Shown: positions 1 through 9,559, counted from the stretch's first letter. The stretch is DNA of 64,000 bases from Streptomyces sp. ISL-10 (GCF_018614575.1 NZ_JAGGOJ010000003.1:1-64000); one strand, 5' to 3'. The notes: generated by a model from the letters alone, not told the origin. Numbers and translations: made by a program.

Positions 1-24
1 ACTCCAGCTGTAGATCGTGATCTT
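1..24. repeat. Left terminal inverted repeat of the IS701 element
   Basis: Begins ACTCCAGCTGTAGATC and is the exact reverse complement of 1394-1417 over 24 bp. Confidence 0.95.
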
Positions 25-1340
25 CATGTCTGACATGCAGCTTGTCGCTGGTAGTGGCTGGTGCGTGATCGCTCCTGGTGGCGGCGTCGCCAGTCGGACC
101 AGCCGAGTCGGTGGGCCATGTCGTGGAGAGGCTGGACGACGACCGTGATGAACAGGCGCTGGATCTCGTTGCAGGACAGCGGGATCAGGTCGGCCGGCCC
201 AGGACGGTGGGCGTGTTCGTCGGCACGGACGACTGCGAGGAAGGCGTGGGCGAGCATGGCCAGGGTGACCCAGCGGGCCCAGGAGGGGTAGCGGCGGACC
301 TGGTGCTCATCGAGTCCCGCCAGTCCCTTCTCGGCCTGGAAAGTCTCTTCCACCCGCCATCTGGAGCCGGCGACCTTGACCAGGGCGGCCAGTGGCGCCG
401 GCTCGGTGGAATGACAGCGGTAGTAGGCGAGTTCGCCGGTGGTGCGGTTGCGGCGGATCAGGAGCTGGCGCCTGCCCGGCGCCGGTTCGGCGAGATCGAT
501 GACAGCCCAGTCGTAGAACCGCTGTCCCTTCGCACCGCGTCCGGCTGAGAGCTTCTGCCAGGCCCGCTTCGGAACCTTCTTCACCAGGGCATCGGCGCGG
601 AACGTGCCCGCACCGGTGGCCACTTCGGCCGAACAGGCCACCGCGAGGACATAGCCGATGCCGCGTTCCTCCAGGGCCTCCCGCAGTTTCGGGTTGCCGC
701 CGTAGACCTCGTCACCCGTGACCCAGCCCACGTGGTGTCCGGCGTCCAGGAACCGTTCGATCATCGTGCGGGCCAGTTCCGGCTTGGTCGCGAAGGTCGT
801 GTCCTCGCCGAGCCCCGCTGCCCGGCAGCGGTCCGGGTCGCAGGTCCAGGAGCGCGGGATGTACAGCTCGCGGTCCACCGCCGCGTGTCCCCGGGCGCCT
901 GCGTAGACGAGATAGACGGCGACCTGGGAGTTCTCGATCCGCCCGGCCGTGCCGGTGTACTGGCGCTGGACCCCGACCGTGTGGGTGCCCTTCTTCAGGT
1001 CGCCGGTCTCGTCGACGACCAGCACCGCGGCGTGGTCGTGGAGGTGCTCGACGACGTATTCGCGCACGTCGTCGCGGACGGCGTCGGCATCCCAGGAGGC
1101 GCGGCAGAGCAGATGCTGCATCCCGTGCGGGCTGGCCTCCCCGGCCCACTCCGCGATCGTCCAGCAGTTCTTGCGCGGCAGGTCCGACAGCAGGCCCAGC
1201 ACCAACCGCCCGGCCCGCAGGCGGGGTTCGTAGCGGGCGAACCGTCCCGCGATCCGGCCCATGGCCACCTCGAACGCCTCCCGCCATCGGGCGGGATCTA
1301 TGCTGTGACCAGCGGCCACCGTCTCATCGTCAGTCCACAC
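24..1340 (-). CDS. IS701-family DDE transposase
   Basis: A 438-residue transposase beginning with GTG and ending just inside the left inverted repeat. The DDE (IS4-like RNase H fold) triad is readable: VVDETGDLKKG (first Asp), GWVTGDEVYGG (second Asp) and RWRVEETFQAEKG (Glu, within the Y/R-x-x-x-E region typical of IS4/IS701). Length is normal for the family (about 400-450 residues) and the frame is intact, so the element is probably still active. A single ORF between perfect repeats with no passenger genes is the simple IS arrangement. Confidence in the family is high; the subgroup is not resolved. Confidence 0.93.
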   Translation of the reverse strand: MWTDDETVAAGHSIDPARWREAFEVAMGRIAGRFARYEPRLRAGRLVLGLLSDLPRKNCWTIAEWAGEASPHGMQHLLCRASWDADAVRDDVREYVVEHLHDHAAVLVVDETGDLKKGTHTVGVQRQYTGTAGRIENSQVAVYLVYAGARGHAAVDRELYIPRSWTCDPDRCRAAGLGEDTTFATKPELARTMIERFLDAGHHVGWVTGDEVYGGNPKLREALEERGIGYVLAVACSAEVATGAGTFRADALVKKVPKRAWQKLSAGRGAKGQRFYDWAVIDLAEPAPGRRQLLIRRNRTTGELAYYRCHSTEPAPLAALVKVAGSRWRVEETFQAEKGLAGLDEHQVRRYPSWARWVTLAMLAHAFLAVVRADEHAHRPGPADLIPLSCNEIQRLFITVVVQPLHDMAHRLGWSDWRRRHQERSRTSHYQRQAACQT

Positions 1341-1393
1341 AACTCACGATGATCAACGGTGGCCGCACCCATCTCCGCACCGGCCCCGCCAGC

Positions 1394-1417
1394 AAGATCA
1401 CGATCTACAGCTGGAGT
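1394..1417. repeat. Right terminal inverted repeat of the IS701 element
   Basis: Ends GATCTACAGCTGGAGT and is a perfect 24-bp inverted copy of positions 1-24. It marks the junction with the interrupted host gene. Confidence 0.95.
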
Positions 1418-1578
1418 ACTAGCAGCCATAGACCGCACGGGGTGAAGAACACCGCGAGATGGCCCACGGCGGCAGTGAGCGCCGGGGACGACCGCATCCC
1501 GTCCCGGCCACGGGGCGCATCCGCCAGGGCGAAGCCCGCGCCGATCCCGTATACCCAGAGAGCGTCGATCTGCATCAT
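1418..1578 (-). pseudogene. 5' end of a membrane-protein gene interrupted by the IS
   Basis: Reading leftward from ATG at 1578 the frame encodes a hydrophobic start (MMQIDALWVYGIGAG...) followed by a second hydrophobic stretch ending in FFTPCGLWLL, directly at the inverted-repeat edge of the IS. This resembles the two-helix N terminus of small Streptomyces integral membrane proteins of unknown function. The rest would lie left of the window. I infer disruption by insertion. The identity is only by general resemblance, and no strong ribosome-binding site precedes the ATG. Confidence 0.45.
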
Positions 1579-1685
1579 GAGACGTCCACGCGTTCCCCTC
1601 AGTGGCGGGCGAGATCCTCTTTACCGGAACGAATGTGTCAGACGCTACTGATCTCCGTGAAATGCCCTTTGATCCACAAGAGTGA

Positions 1686-2510
1686 CGACGCCCACGAGCC
1701 TGGGACTACGAGACGTGGGCCGACGACTTGGAGCGCGCAGTAGTGGCCCTTGTCCGCCAGAACTTTTCCTTCGCAGAATCACTTCTGCACCGCTGGACCT
1801 CTCGCTACAAAGCCTCGGAACTGGATGAACGGGGCTTGTCCTTGCTGGCACGTTCCACCGCGCTGCAGGGAGACCTGATGCGAGACCAAGGGGCCGTCGT
1901 AGGCCCTCTCTCGGCCCAGCGCGCATACGCCAACGCTCGTTCGCTTTATACGCAGTTGGAGATCCCGCGCCGCGTAGCTCAGCTCGATCTCTCCCTAGCC
2001 GTCGTCACGGAGATGGTCGGCGAACTTGAGACAGCGGCGCGCCAGTACGAGGACCTGGCAGCCGACGATCGACTGTCCCCTCGTGACCGTGCCCGCGCTC
2101 GTCTGTGGGTGGGCACGGCTCTGAGCAAGGACGGCAACCACGACTATGCGGTCAGCGTGATGGAAACAGCGGTCCACGTCTTCGAGGACCTCGCCGAACA
2201 GGAGGACTGGTCGGTCGCGCAACAGAAGCTGGCCCTCGCTCACCGCGGTTCCGGAAACCTCGATGCCGCCCTACGCCTCATCGACCTTGCACGCAGTACG
2301 GGCGTCACGGAATGGCCCATGCAGCGGGTACGCCTGGACACCGCATATGGCCACATCCTGCTCTCCGATCCCGCCACCCTGGATGATGGGCTACACGTCC
2401 TCGACGACGCTGCCACGGAGGCGGCCCAGTACGGGCTGAGCCACCAGCTCCGCAGCATCACGGACATCCGGAGGACGGCCGACGGGGCAGCCCGCCCCAC
2501 ACGACGGTGA
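1686..2510 (+). pseudogene. N-terminally truncated TPR protein, HTH-TPR regulator type
   Basis: An open frame of about 270 residues with tetratricopeptide-like helical pairs, for example LDLSLAVVTEMVGELETAAR, ARLWVGTALSKDGNHDYAVS and KLALAHRGSGNLDAALRLID. Homologous Streptomyces regulators usually carry an N-terminal helix-turn-helix ahead of this repeat region. Here the frame is closed by TGA at 1683-1685 and no HTH is visible upstream, so only the repeat part survives. TTG at 1728 could initiate translation, but coding similarity seems to begin before it. It lies immediately before the YdcF-like pseudogene, an arrangement I have seen for such regulators. Confidence 0.6.
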
Positions 2511-2526
2511 CCAGGGAGACAAGCGA

Positions 2527-3194
2527 GTGACCGACAACCAGCCGGCCATCACCGAGGAGCAGATCAGCAAGGCCAAGCTGGTCTGGCACTTCCACCAGAT
2601 GCATCACGACGTGGGCCCCGTCGACGTCGCGATCGGGCTCGGCAGTCACGATCTCGGCGTGGCCGCCTTCAGCGCCGAGCTGTACCGTGCCGGCCTGTTC
2701 CCCACTCTCGTGTTCACTGGTGGCAACAGCCCGACCACAGCCAAGGTGTTCCCTCGTGGGGAAGCCGTGCACTTCCGCGAGCACGCGCTCGCCCTCGGTG
2801 TGCCGGATAGCGCAATCCTCGTGGAGCCGAACGCCGGCAATACCGGCCAGAACATCACCCTGTCCCGCGAGGTCCTCGCATCCGCCGGCATCACGCCGAA
2901 GTCCATGCTGCTTGTCTCCAAGCCCTACATGGAGCGCCGCTCCTTCGCCACCGCCCGCAAACTCTGGCCCCAGGTCGAGGTGACCTGCGCCTCGGAGCCC
3001 TGGAGTTCGACGACTACCTCAAGAGCATCGGCGACGAGAAGCTCGTCATCGACATGCTCGTCGGCGACCTCCAGCGCGTTATCGAGTACCCGAAGCTCGG
3101 GTTCGCCATCGAGCAGCATGTCCCGGAGGACGTACATGCCGCGTACGAGTCCCTTATCCGCGCCGGATTCACCAGCAGACTCATCGCCGCATGA
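2527..3194 (+). pseudogene. YdcF/DUF218-family protein, frameshifted
   Basis: The first about 155 residues carry the DUF218 pattern: a Rossmann-like start (VDVAIGLGSHDLGVA), a GGNSPTTA segment, VEPNAGNTGQN and LLVSKPYMERRS. After ...EVTCASEP near 3000 the frame switches; the expected continuation (LEFDDYLKSIGDEK to RAGFTSRLIAA) is found one frame over and stops at 3194. One missing base in the CCC run at about 3000 restores the full gene. The start ATG/GTG region at 2527 has the ribosome-binding sequence AGGGAGA upstream. The function of YdcF-like proteins is poorly defined. Confidence 0.75.
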
Positions 3195-4038
3195 CCTCCC
3201 CGCGCCCGGTGGGCTGTGCGCCATCCATCAGCCGATCTTCCTGCCGCGACTGAACACTCTGGCCAGGCTGTTCGCGGCGGATTACTGGATCGTGCTCGAC
3301 GACGTCCAGTTTGCCCGCCGCGACTACCAACACCGTGCCCGGCTGGCCAGCATGTCCCACCCATGCCGACGTCAATGGCTCTCGATCCCTACCCACCTTC
3401 CTCATGGTCGGTCGACCCTCATCCGGGATGCTCTGCTGGTCGACCCGGAACGCTCGCGTCGACGAGTCATGCACATGCTGGCGCAGCACTACGGCGGCTC
3501 CACTGACTGGCCGCTCTTCCGGCAGGAATTGGACTCCGTGCTCGACGAGTTCTGGCGAACGGACAAAACTGCTGATGTGGCCGAGGCATCCACGCGGATG
3601 CTCCTCGGACTGATGGGATGGAAGGGCCGCATCCTGTACAGCAGTCGTTTGCCCGCCCGCTCTGAGCGGTAGCAGCGACTCGCCGACCTGGCAGCGGTAA
3701 CCCAGGCCCGGAGCTACATCTGCGGTACCGGCGGTACACGCTACCTCTGTGTGGTCCCCTTCACCGCTCACGGGATAAGCGTGGTTCCCTTCCGTACGCC
3801 TGCATCTGGGGTGTGGGATGGTGGGCACGAGCTAAGCGCCGTGCACCCCTTCATGACCTACGGCATCCGGGCCGTAACCAAGGAAGTGCGTGCCGTTGCC
3901 TCCCTGCATCGCTTCGCCGATTACACGCAAACTATTTGCATGAGGTCGGTGACAAGACGGGCTGCGACGGTCCTACTCCCTCGGCCGGGTCAATCTACGG
4001 CCGGGCGGTCATTTTGCCCGTACTGGGGAAAATCGTAG
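3191..4038 (+). pseudogene. WbqC-like family protein with frameshift and internal stop
   Basis: The WbqC-like signature CAIHQPIFLPRLNTL, IVLDDVQFARRDYQHR, and later YICGTGGTRYL and VVPFRTPASGVW are readable. ATG at 3191 overlaps the YdcF stop (ATGA), but its frame must gain one base in the GGG run at about 3209-3213 to reach the body. An in-frame TAG at 3670-3672 then splits the body from its C-terminal third, which continues in the same frame to about 3930-4038. WbqC-like proteins occur near sugar or polysaccharide genes; no such genes are present here. Two independent lesions indicate a real pseudogene. Confidence 0.72.
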
Positions 4039-4659
4039 CCAGCGGCGAGAACACCCCAGAAAGGGTCCACAGCCCGACCTGGTAAGTGCATCCGGGCATA
4101 AAGGGGCCTGCGGCTTTCAGTATTCGCTCATGGCAGACGCGAAAGCACGCCCAAAGGCTGGAACACCACGCGGAGCTATGTCAATCTACAAGTCCCGAAA
4201 GCATGTGGGCACGTGAATGGCCCACCGGTTACGAGGTGAGGAGCTTCTTCTCAGACGTGCTAGCCCATGTCATTTTGGTTGACCATCCCGTCCACCTCTC
4301 CTTTTGTTGCCTACCGCTTGGATTATACCCAAGAGGTCCCGGTGCCGGGGCGTCTAAGGGGCCATCTCTTTGTGTGGTGAGATAGCTAGCTGGCCAATTC
4401 GGGAAAGATCTATTGCAGCGCGAGTATCGCCTTCTTCCTCTGAGTCCCGGCCGTTGGGTAAGAATCTCGGATCGACAGGCCGAGTCACCGCAGCTCAGGC
4501 CGGCGGCGAGGGTCATGTTGTTTGGGGAAGGTTCAGCGGCGCTGCGAACACAGCAAGTGGTCAAAGACCAGGAGAGCAGGAACATCTTCAAGACGTGCAG
4601 TAGGTGCCGTGAGCGTCAGCCGATGGTCGGCTTCTTGCCCGGCACGACCGGAACATAGA
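4039..4659. other. Non-coding or unrecognised sequence
   Basis: About 620 bp with mixed base composition, no frame with actinomycete codon bias, and no recognisable protein. Short open frames here look random. It separates the pseudogene string from the integrase module and may hold an attachment site, which I cannot identify without the second copy. Confidence 0.5.
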
Positions 4660-4694
4660 CCACGATCGCCGGTTAGCCAAACCGGCGATCGTGG
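4660..4694. repeat. Perfect 15-bp inverted repeat, hairpin
   Basis: Arms CCACGATCGCCGGTT (4660-4674) and its exact complement (4680-4694) with a 5-base loop. It could be a bidirectional terminator or a recombinase/att-associated palindrome ahead of the excisionase gene. There is no T-tract, which is common for streptomycete terminators. Confidence 0.7.
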
Positions 4695-4916
4695 CGACCA
4701 TTGAGGGTGTTCGCGGGCGGCTTTGCTTGGCGGTGGAGCCGCAGCGAACGCAGGACAGCGCTTGGGCCTGAGAGGAGAGCGAGAGCGTCGCTGGCCTGTG
4801 ACCTTCTGGCATCAACAGCACGCCTTCGCTGAGGGGTGGCAATGCCTCTTCCTGCTCAACAGGCCAGCTGAACCGATGCGTCGGCTCCTTTCGCATCCCA
4901 CTCTCAAGGACTCACC

Positions 4917-5123
4917 ATGCCTGCCCGTCTGCTGTCCATTCCCGCTGTCGCCGCCGCCTTGGACGTCGATCGCCGCACTGTCTACCGCTTCATTGCGGCC
5001 GGGGAACTTCCGGTCGTCGACCTGCGCACCGGAACGGGCCGCTCGCGCGTCCGTGTCCCCGCATCCGGCTTGGAGGAGTTCATTACCAGCAGATCAGTCC
5101 CTTCCCCGCGCGCCCGCCGCTGA
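4917..5123 (+). CDS. Excisionase-like helix-turn-helix protein
   Basis: A 68-residue basic protein with a MerR/excisionase-type winged helix: LLSIPAVAAALDVDRRTVYRFIAAGELPVVDL, then an Arg-rich wing (RSRVRVPASGLEEFI). Start ATG 4917 is preceded by AAGGA at 4906-4910. It lies immediately upstream of a tyrosine recombinase, the usual xis-int arrangement of actinomycete integrative elements. It probably directs excision or regulates the integrase. The short length and position make excisionase more likely than a free regulator. Confidence 0.78.
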   Translation: MPARLLSIPAVAAALDVDRRTVYRFIAAGELPVVDLRTGTGRSRVRVPASGLEEFITSRSVPSPRARR

Positions 5124-5189
5124 CCTTCGCTGTCAGCCTGGTCCTCACCGTCCCTGGAACAAAGGAGTAGTGCCGCGTACCTGCGCAAG

Positions 5190-6278
5190 TTGAAGTCCGG
5201 CAAGTGGCAGGCGACCGTACGCAACCGGACAGGAGACCGGTTCAGTGAGTCATTCCCTCTCAAGGCTCAGGCGCGAGCTTGGGGCATCGAGATGGAAACC
5301 CAGTTCGCCCGCGGAGGCATGCGCGATCCGAGGGCCGGCGAAATGGCGTTCCGTGAGTGGCACGACCGTTGGTGGAGCGCCCGCGTGGTCGAGCGCCACA
5401 CCATGCGAGGCGACGCCTCCTGCATCAAGAACCACGTCATGCCCTACTGGGCGGACTGGGAGATGCACGCCATCACCCGAATGGACGTCCAGAGTTGGAT
5501 CCGCTCCCTGGTCGAAAAGGGCGCGGGTGCTGCCGCGATCAAGCGGGCCTACAACCTGACGTCCTCGATCATGCGCGCGGCCGTCGACGACGACGTGATC
5601 ACGGTGAGTCCTTGCCGCAGCATCGACCTGCCCAAGATCGCAGTTAAACCGCCGCAGTGGTTCACACTCGATCAGGCGCAGAGCGTCCTGGACGAACTGC
5701 CGTCCCCCTGGCGGACGATGTGCCTGCTCGGCTTCTACACGGGACTGCGATGGGGTGAACTTTCCGGCCTTCACCGACACCGCATCGACCAGCGTCGCTC
5801 GCGACTGTTCGTGGTGGAGGTCAACACTAAGAGCGGCATCAAGGAGTACCCGAAGAGTTCCAAGAGCCGCCGGGAAGTACCGCTGCCATCCCATGTCCTG
5901 GGGGCACTTGAGCGCCACATCTACGGGCTAGACCGTGACGCGGTGGTATTTACCACCATCACCAAGGGCAGGGCCGGACGACTTCTCGATGACGGCAACT
6001 GGCGGAGGCAGACCTGGTGGCCGGCTGTAGAAGGCGCCTACTACTTTGACGGCGACGGTGAGCAGCAGCTCGTCCCGCACTACCCGCCGCACTCCATGCG
6101 TCACACCTGCGCCTCGTGGCTGGTGCAGCAGGGAGTCTCGCTCTACGAGGTCCAGCACCTCCTCGGCCACGAAAGCTTCCAGACCACGCAGCGCTACGCC
6201 CACCTGCAGCCGGACGCTCACAAGGCAGTCCTGGGAGCCTGGGAGCGAATGGAAGCCCCGCTCACTGTAGCTGCATGA
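5190..6278 (+). CDS. Tyrosine-recombinase integrase
   Basis: A phage/ICE integrase of about 362 residues. An N-terminal SAM-like/AP2-like DNA-binding part (KSGKWQATVRNRTG, then the core-binding region around WIRSLVEKGAG) is followed by the catalytic domain. The active-site residues are visible: Arg in GLRWGELSGL, His-x-x-Arg in HSMRHT, His in GHESFQTTQ and Tyr in RYAHLQP. The listed start is TTG 5190, but the preceding AAAGGAG (5161) serves GTG 5170, which is one base out of frame. The residues AYLRKL just before 5190 look like part of the protein, so a one-base indel near 5172-5177 probably hides the real start. The rest is intact. Confidence 0.9.
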   Translation: MKSGKWQATVRNRTGDRFSESFPLKAQARAWGIEMETQFARGGMRDPRAGEMAFREWHDRWWSARVVERHTMRGDASCIKNHVMPYWADWEMHAITRMDVQSWIRSLVEKGAGAAAIKRAYNLTSSIMRAAVDDDVITVSPCRSIDLPKIAVKPPQWFTLDQAQSVLDELPSPWRTMCLLGFYTGLRWGELSGLHRHRIDQRRSRLFVVEVNTKSGIKEYPKSSKSRREVPLPSHVLGALERHIYGLDRDAVVFTTITKGRAGRLLDDGNWRRQTWWPAVEGAYYFDGDGEQQLVPHYPPHSMRHTCASWLVQQGVSLYEVQHLLGHESFQTTQRYAHLQPDAHKAVLGAWERMEAPLTVAA

Positions 6279-6283
6279 ACGTT

Positions 6284-6318
6284 CCTCCACCCCTGTCCGT
6301 GCAGGACGGGGGTGGAGG
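6284..6318. terminator. Strong hairpin terminator after the integrase
   Basis: CCTCCACCCCTGTCC (6284-6298) pairs with 6304-6318 over 15 positions with one G-U pair and a 5-base loop, six bases after the integrase stop. Confidence 0.8.
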
Positions 6319-6458
6319 CGTTTGAAAGCAGGCCACGCCCGCCTCACGGCGTGCTGCAAATGCCGTTGGTGAGCGGAAAGTTCCCGATGCCGGGCTACGC
6401 GCGTAGTCATCTATGCTCGCCCCCAGTTGGAATGATTGCTTCAGGGGCGGGGAGCCGC

Positions 6459-7175
6459 ATGGCCGATGAGATCAAGTATGAGTACAAGGTCGTGCAGACG
6501 GTTCGGGGCACCGACGGTTTGGTCATCTCGAAGATGCAGAAGGACGGCTGGGAGCTCGTGGAACAGCTCCCAGGCAGACTTCGCGCCACCCTCAACTTTC
6601 GTCGGCCGAAGAGGCCACTACCGTGGCGTCTGATCGGGGCGGGGGCTGCCGTCCTCGTGGTTTTGGCCGCCATCATCGTCACTGGCGTTGCGCTCGGAGA
6701 CGGAGGCGAGGAGAAGGGCGCGTCAGCCAGTTCGACGGCCATCGGTGAGAAGCCTTCCGCTACGCCCCTCGCAGATGGGCCGACTGCCGCTGGGGTGATC
6801 ACGGCGCAAAACAATCGCGAGTTCGCAGCGTTGTTGAAGGCGGACCCGTGCAGCGAAGCGAACGTGGACTTCGCAAGCAAGCACGAGGGGCAGACGATCG
6901 CCTTCGACGGGTCAATCAGGCACATGGCGTCCTATGGGAATGATCAGACCCGCTACGACTTCCTTCTCGGCCCAGGCGACAAGGGACCGCAGACGACGGA
7001 CGGCCCAAACTTCAAGTACGAGGACGTCAACACTGGCGACCTGCACCTGACTGGTCAGCAGGCCCCTGCCACCGTTGCAGTTGGCGACACGTTCCGCTTC
7101 GTCGCAGAGGTGATCGAGTTCAACACGGTCCAGTGCGTCTTCCGCCTCGCCCCGGTCTCGACGGAGGCCCGTTAG
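6459..7175 (+). CDS. DUF4839 membrane-anchored protein
   Basis: 238 residues from ATG 6459, preceded by GGGGAG. The order is: a short soluble N-terminal part (MADEIKYEYKVVQTVRG, a DUF4177-like fold), one transmembrane helix at about residues 65-87, then an extracytoplasmic region. The last about 110 residues match the DUF4839 pattern, with an N..EFAALLK..DPC start, FASKHEGQTIAFDG, RYDFLLGPGDKGP and NFKYEDVN. No enzymatic function is known. The position right after the integrase terminator suggests element cargo, but this is not proved. Confidence 0.8.
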   Translation: MADEIKYEYKVVQTVRGTDGLVISKMQKDGWELVEQLPGRLRATLNFRRPKRPLPWRLIGAGAAVLVVLAAIIVTGVALGDGGEEKGASASSTAIGEKPSATPLADGPTAAGVITAQNNREFAALLKADPCSEANVDFASKHEGQTIAFDGSIRHMASYGNDQTRYDFLLGPGDKGPQTTDGPNFKYEDVNTGDLHLTGQQAPATVAVGDTFRFVAEVIEFNTVQCVFRLAPVSTEAR

Positions 7176-7301
7176 CCGAATTGGGAAGGCTTCCCGTCAT
7201 GGAGGGGGCTGCGCGATGGAACGACACCTCCATCGCCCCATCCATTCCAGACTTTTGCACTTTCCAACCAGATTGTCAGACGCCAGCGCCATCATTGGCC
7301 C

Positions 7302-7910
7302 ATGCCCACATCCAGCCCTGCCCGGCGGCTCGCCGACCACGTTCAACATCTACTCGGCAGCGGTCCGTTTCCCCAGCCCGGCGGATGGACCCACATGGGT
7401 GCTGTCATCTGCGACGTCAGCTTCCAGCCCCGGTGCAAGTACGAGAGGACTCTCCGACCGCGGCTCCTCCATCTGCAGTTGTACTGGCCTGATGCGAAAA
7501 CAGTCCGCGGCTTCCAGCGCCGGCTCGCCACGGAGGAGCTTGCCGTGGCCATGAGGTTCAACCACGCCCAGAAGGTCGCGACGGCCCACGCCATCACGGA
7601 CCTCCTCGCTGCCCATGGGGTCGGCACCCGCGAGGACCTCCACGCGTGGCTCGATCATCAGGCCAATCGCGCCGCTCTGCGCACGGTGAAGGGGGTGGGG
7701 CCGAAGAGCATCGACTACATCGGCAATCTCGTTGGCCGTTCGCACGTGGCCGTTGATGTACATCTGCGCGCCTTCGCCGTTGATGCTGGTGTTCCGGACC
7801 TCCCGTACGACCAGTTGCGCGCTGTGTATGAGGAAGCCGCCGCGCTTCTCGGGCACGACAAGGGCGGACTGGAACACGCCATTTGGCGACATAGGTCGAA
7901 GGGCGCGTAG
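7302..7910 (+). CDS. Helix-hairpin-helix (HhH-GPD-like) DNA repair protein
   Basis: 202 residues. A helix-hairpin-helix (LRTVKGVGPKSIDYIGNLVG, about residues 125-145) is followed by VAVDVHLRAFAVD. The Asp of the VDVHLR segment sits where the catalytic Asp of HhH-GPD glycosylases lies. There is no Cys cluster, so the [4Fe-4S] loop of endonuclease III is absent. It may be a divergent DNA glycosylase or a HhH-containing binding protein. No clear ribosome-binding site precedes ATG 7302. It stands alone between the DUF4839 gene and an orphan gene. Confidence 0.6.
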   Translation: MPTSSPARRLADHVQHLLGSGPFPQPGGWTHMGAVICDVSFQPRCKYERTLRPRLLHLQLYWPDAKTVRGFQRRLATEELAVAMRFNHAQKVATAHAITDLLAAHGVGTREDLHAWLDHQANRAALRTVKGVGPKSIDYIGNLVGRSHVAVDVHLRAFAVDAGVPDLPYDQLRAVYEEAAALLGHDKGGLEHAIWRHRSKGA

Positions 7911-8181
7911 TCACCCGGCGGCCCTGGCCGTTGCAGGTGCGGGTTACAGCAGGCTGATCTGCTCTTGGGCGATGCGCGGCCGAGTCCGCGGACCTTGCCT
8001 CCGGTCTTCTCCTCTCACCAGCTAGGCGAATATCCTGCAGTGGCACCATCGAGGCCAGGTGGAACCGCCCTGTGGCCGAAGAATCAACGCGAGCGGAAAC
8101 GGCGTTACGCTGGAGGCTCTCGCGGCCCCAGACCTAGTTCTGACGCGCACATTGACGCAAGGAAGACCTTAGGCTTCTCCG

Positions 8182-9351
8182 ATGAGCACGGTGCGCGCCC
8201 GGGTGTGGCGCTTCACGATCGAGAAGGGGAAGGCCGGCGCGGAGGCCGTCCAGGCGGTCGAGATCGGACAGGGCCAGCTGCCGGTCTCCCTGGCCGCCAT
8301 GGTCAACATCAACGCCCTCGCCTGTGACCTGCGCAAGACGGTCGACCAGCGCGTGCGCGATTACGAGATCAGCCTCCTCCTCAGTTACATCATCGGCGGC
8401 CAGGGAAAAGGGCCGCTCGGAGTTGAGTGCTCCGCCCTCGACTCCAGCGCCGGCCACATCCAGCGCTTCGTCAGTGAGTGCACCGGGCTCGGCGTGATGA
8501 CCGCCGCCAGCGAGGCACTGTTCGACTGGAAGCCCGGCGCCAGCGGACTGAGCAGCTTCGACGTGCTTCCGGGCAAACTCTCTGGGGTCTACGCCAAGAC
8601 GGGTGTGCGGCCCGATCTGCTGTACGACCTGGCCGCGGGGCCGGTTGCCGGAGAGGCGCGAGGGCGGCGACGGCGCGCCAAGAAGATGTTCCCGCCGGGC
8701 AAGGGCACCCCGGAGCAGAGGAAGCGATTGGAGAAGCTCGCGCAGTGGTCCGTTGACCACGGTGATCATGCCTACTTCATGAGCTGGGTCTGGCTCGGCG
8801 CGGGCGGTGTCTACGTCGATGTCTTCCTGCCCGACGGCTCCGCCGCCCTGACGGGTCTCAAGACTGGATGGATCGACGTGCCCGGAGGCGCGAAGCCTTG
8901 GCAATTCCGTGTTTCCCGGCCCGATCCCCGCCGAGTGGTGAACGTGGCGCAGCAACACGGGCACATGGTCGACCTTCCGCATCCGGAGATCAGCGGTGAG
9001 GGGGCTGCCAGCCGGGAAGTGATCAGCCGAGTGGGACCGAAGGCCGAGGAGGCGATGGACCGGGCCTTCAGCCGCGAGGAGCATCAGCTTGGCACACTCC
9101 ACGGCGTACCGGTCCGAGGACGGTGGATCCGCGGCGACATCCTCGGCGAGGCGCGTCACGAGGTGCTGCTCGGAGTTCTGGGCGAGCGAATAGAGGTGAA
9201 CCGCCGTGCTCAACGCGAGCGGCTGGCCACCCTGGCCAGCGATCGGCTCGATACGTTCCTCGACGGCCGCCGGCTCACAGCCGTATGCCCGGTCGATGGC
9301 CCCCCACCGAGCTGGGACCGGATCAGCGCGGAGCTGCTGGAGCAGACCTGA
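8182..9351 (+). CDS. Hypothetical protein, orphan
   Basis: 389 residues with good actinomycete codon bias. I do not recognise the family. There is no signal peptide and no clear membrane span. A basic linker (RGRRRRAKKMF, about residues 165-175) divides an N-terminal part with LLLSYIIGG from a C-terminal part containing HGDHAYFMSWVWLG and a final region rich in Arg/Glu helices. The neighbours are DNA-repair-like and transposon-derived genes, so it may be cargo of the integrative region. The start ATG 8182 has only a weak Shine-Dalgarno. Confidence 0.55.
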   Translation: MSTVRARVWRFTIEKGKAGAEAVQAVEIGQGQLPVSLAAMVNINALACDLRKTVDQRVRDYEISLLLSYIIGGQGKGPLGVECSALDSSAGHIQRFVSECTGLGVMTAASEALFDWKPGASGLSSFDVLPGKLSGVYAKTGVRPDLLYDLAAGPVAGEARGRRRRAKKMFPPGKGTPEQRKRLEKLAQWSVDHGDHAYFMSWVWLGAGGVYVDVFLPDGSAALTGLKTGWIDVPGGAKPWQFRVSRPDPRRVVNVAQQHGHMVDLPHPEISGEGAASREVISRVGPKAEEAMDRAFSREEHQLGTLHGVPVRGRWIRGDILGEARHEVLLGVLGERIEVNRRAQRERLATLASDRLDTFLDGRRLTAVCPVDGPPPSWDRISAELLEQT

Positions 9352-9559
9352 GGCCCGTATCTCGCATGTCGCTGGCGGGCCAGTCACAGACATGCGCGAA
9401 TACCGGCGTCAGCGGGGCGGGGCCGTGACGCTCAAGTGACGCTCCGGCCCGGGACGGACCGTTCCGGTGCCGGCGAAAGGCACCCTGACCTGCGGTTTTC
9501 CCCAGCTGAACAATCCGGACATGTTTCCGATGACGCATCACGTGGAGTGCGTCGCGATC

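Larger units (their letters stand above)
1..1417 (-). mobile_element. IS701-family insertion sequence, complete
   Basis: A complete element bounded by perfect 24-bp terminal inverted repeats (1-24 and 1394-1417) with one transposase gene on the minus strand filling the interior. The window begins exactly at the left repeat, so the left target-site copy is not visible. The base triplet and CTAG-like bases right of 1417 fit the usual IS701 preference for short CTAG/TTAA-like targets, but this cannot be confirmed from one side. The element sits inside a minus-strand membrane-protein gene whose start survives at 1418-1578. Confidence 0.93.
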
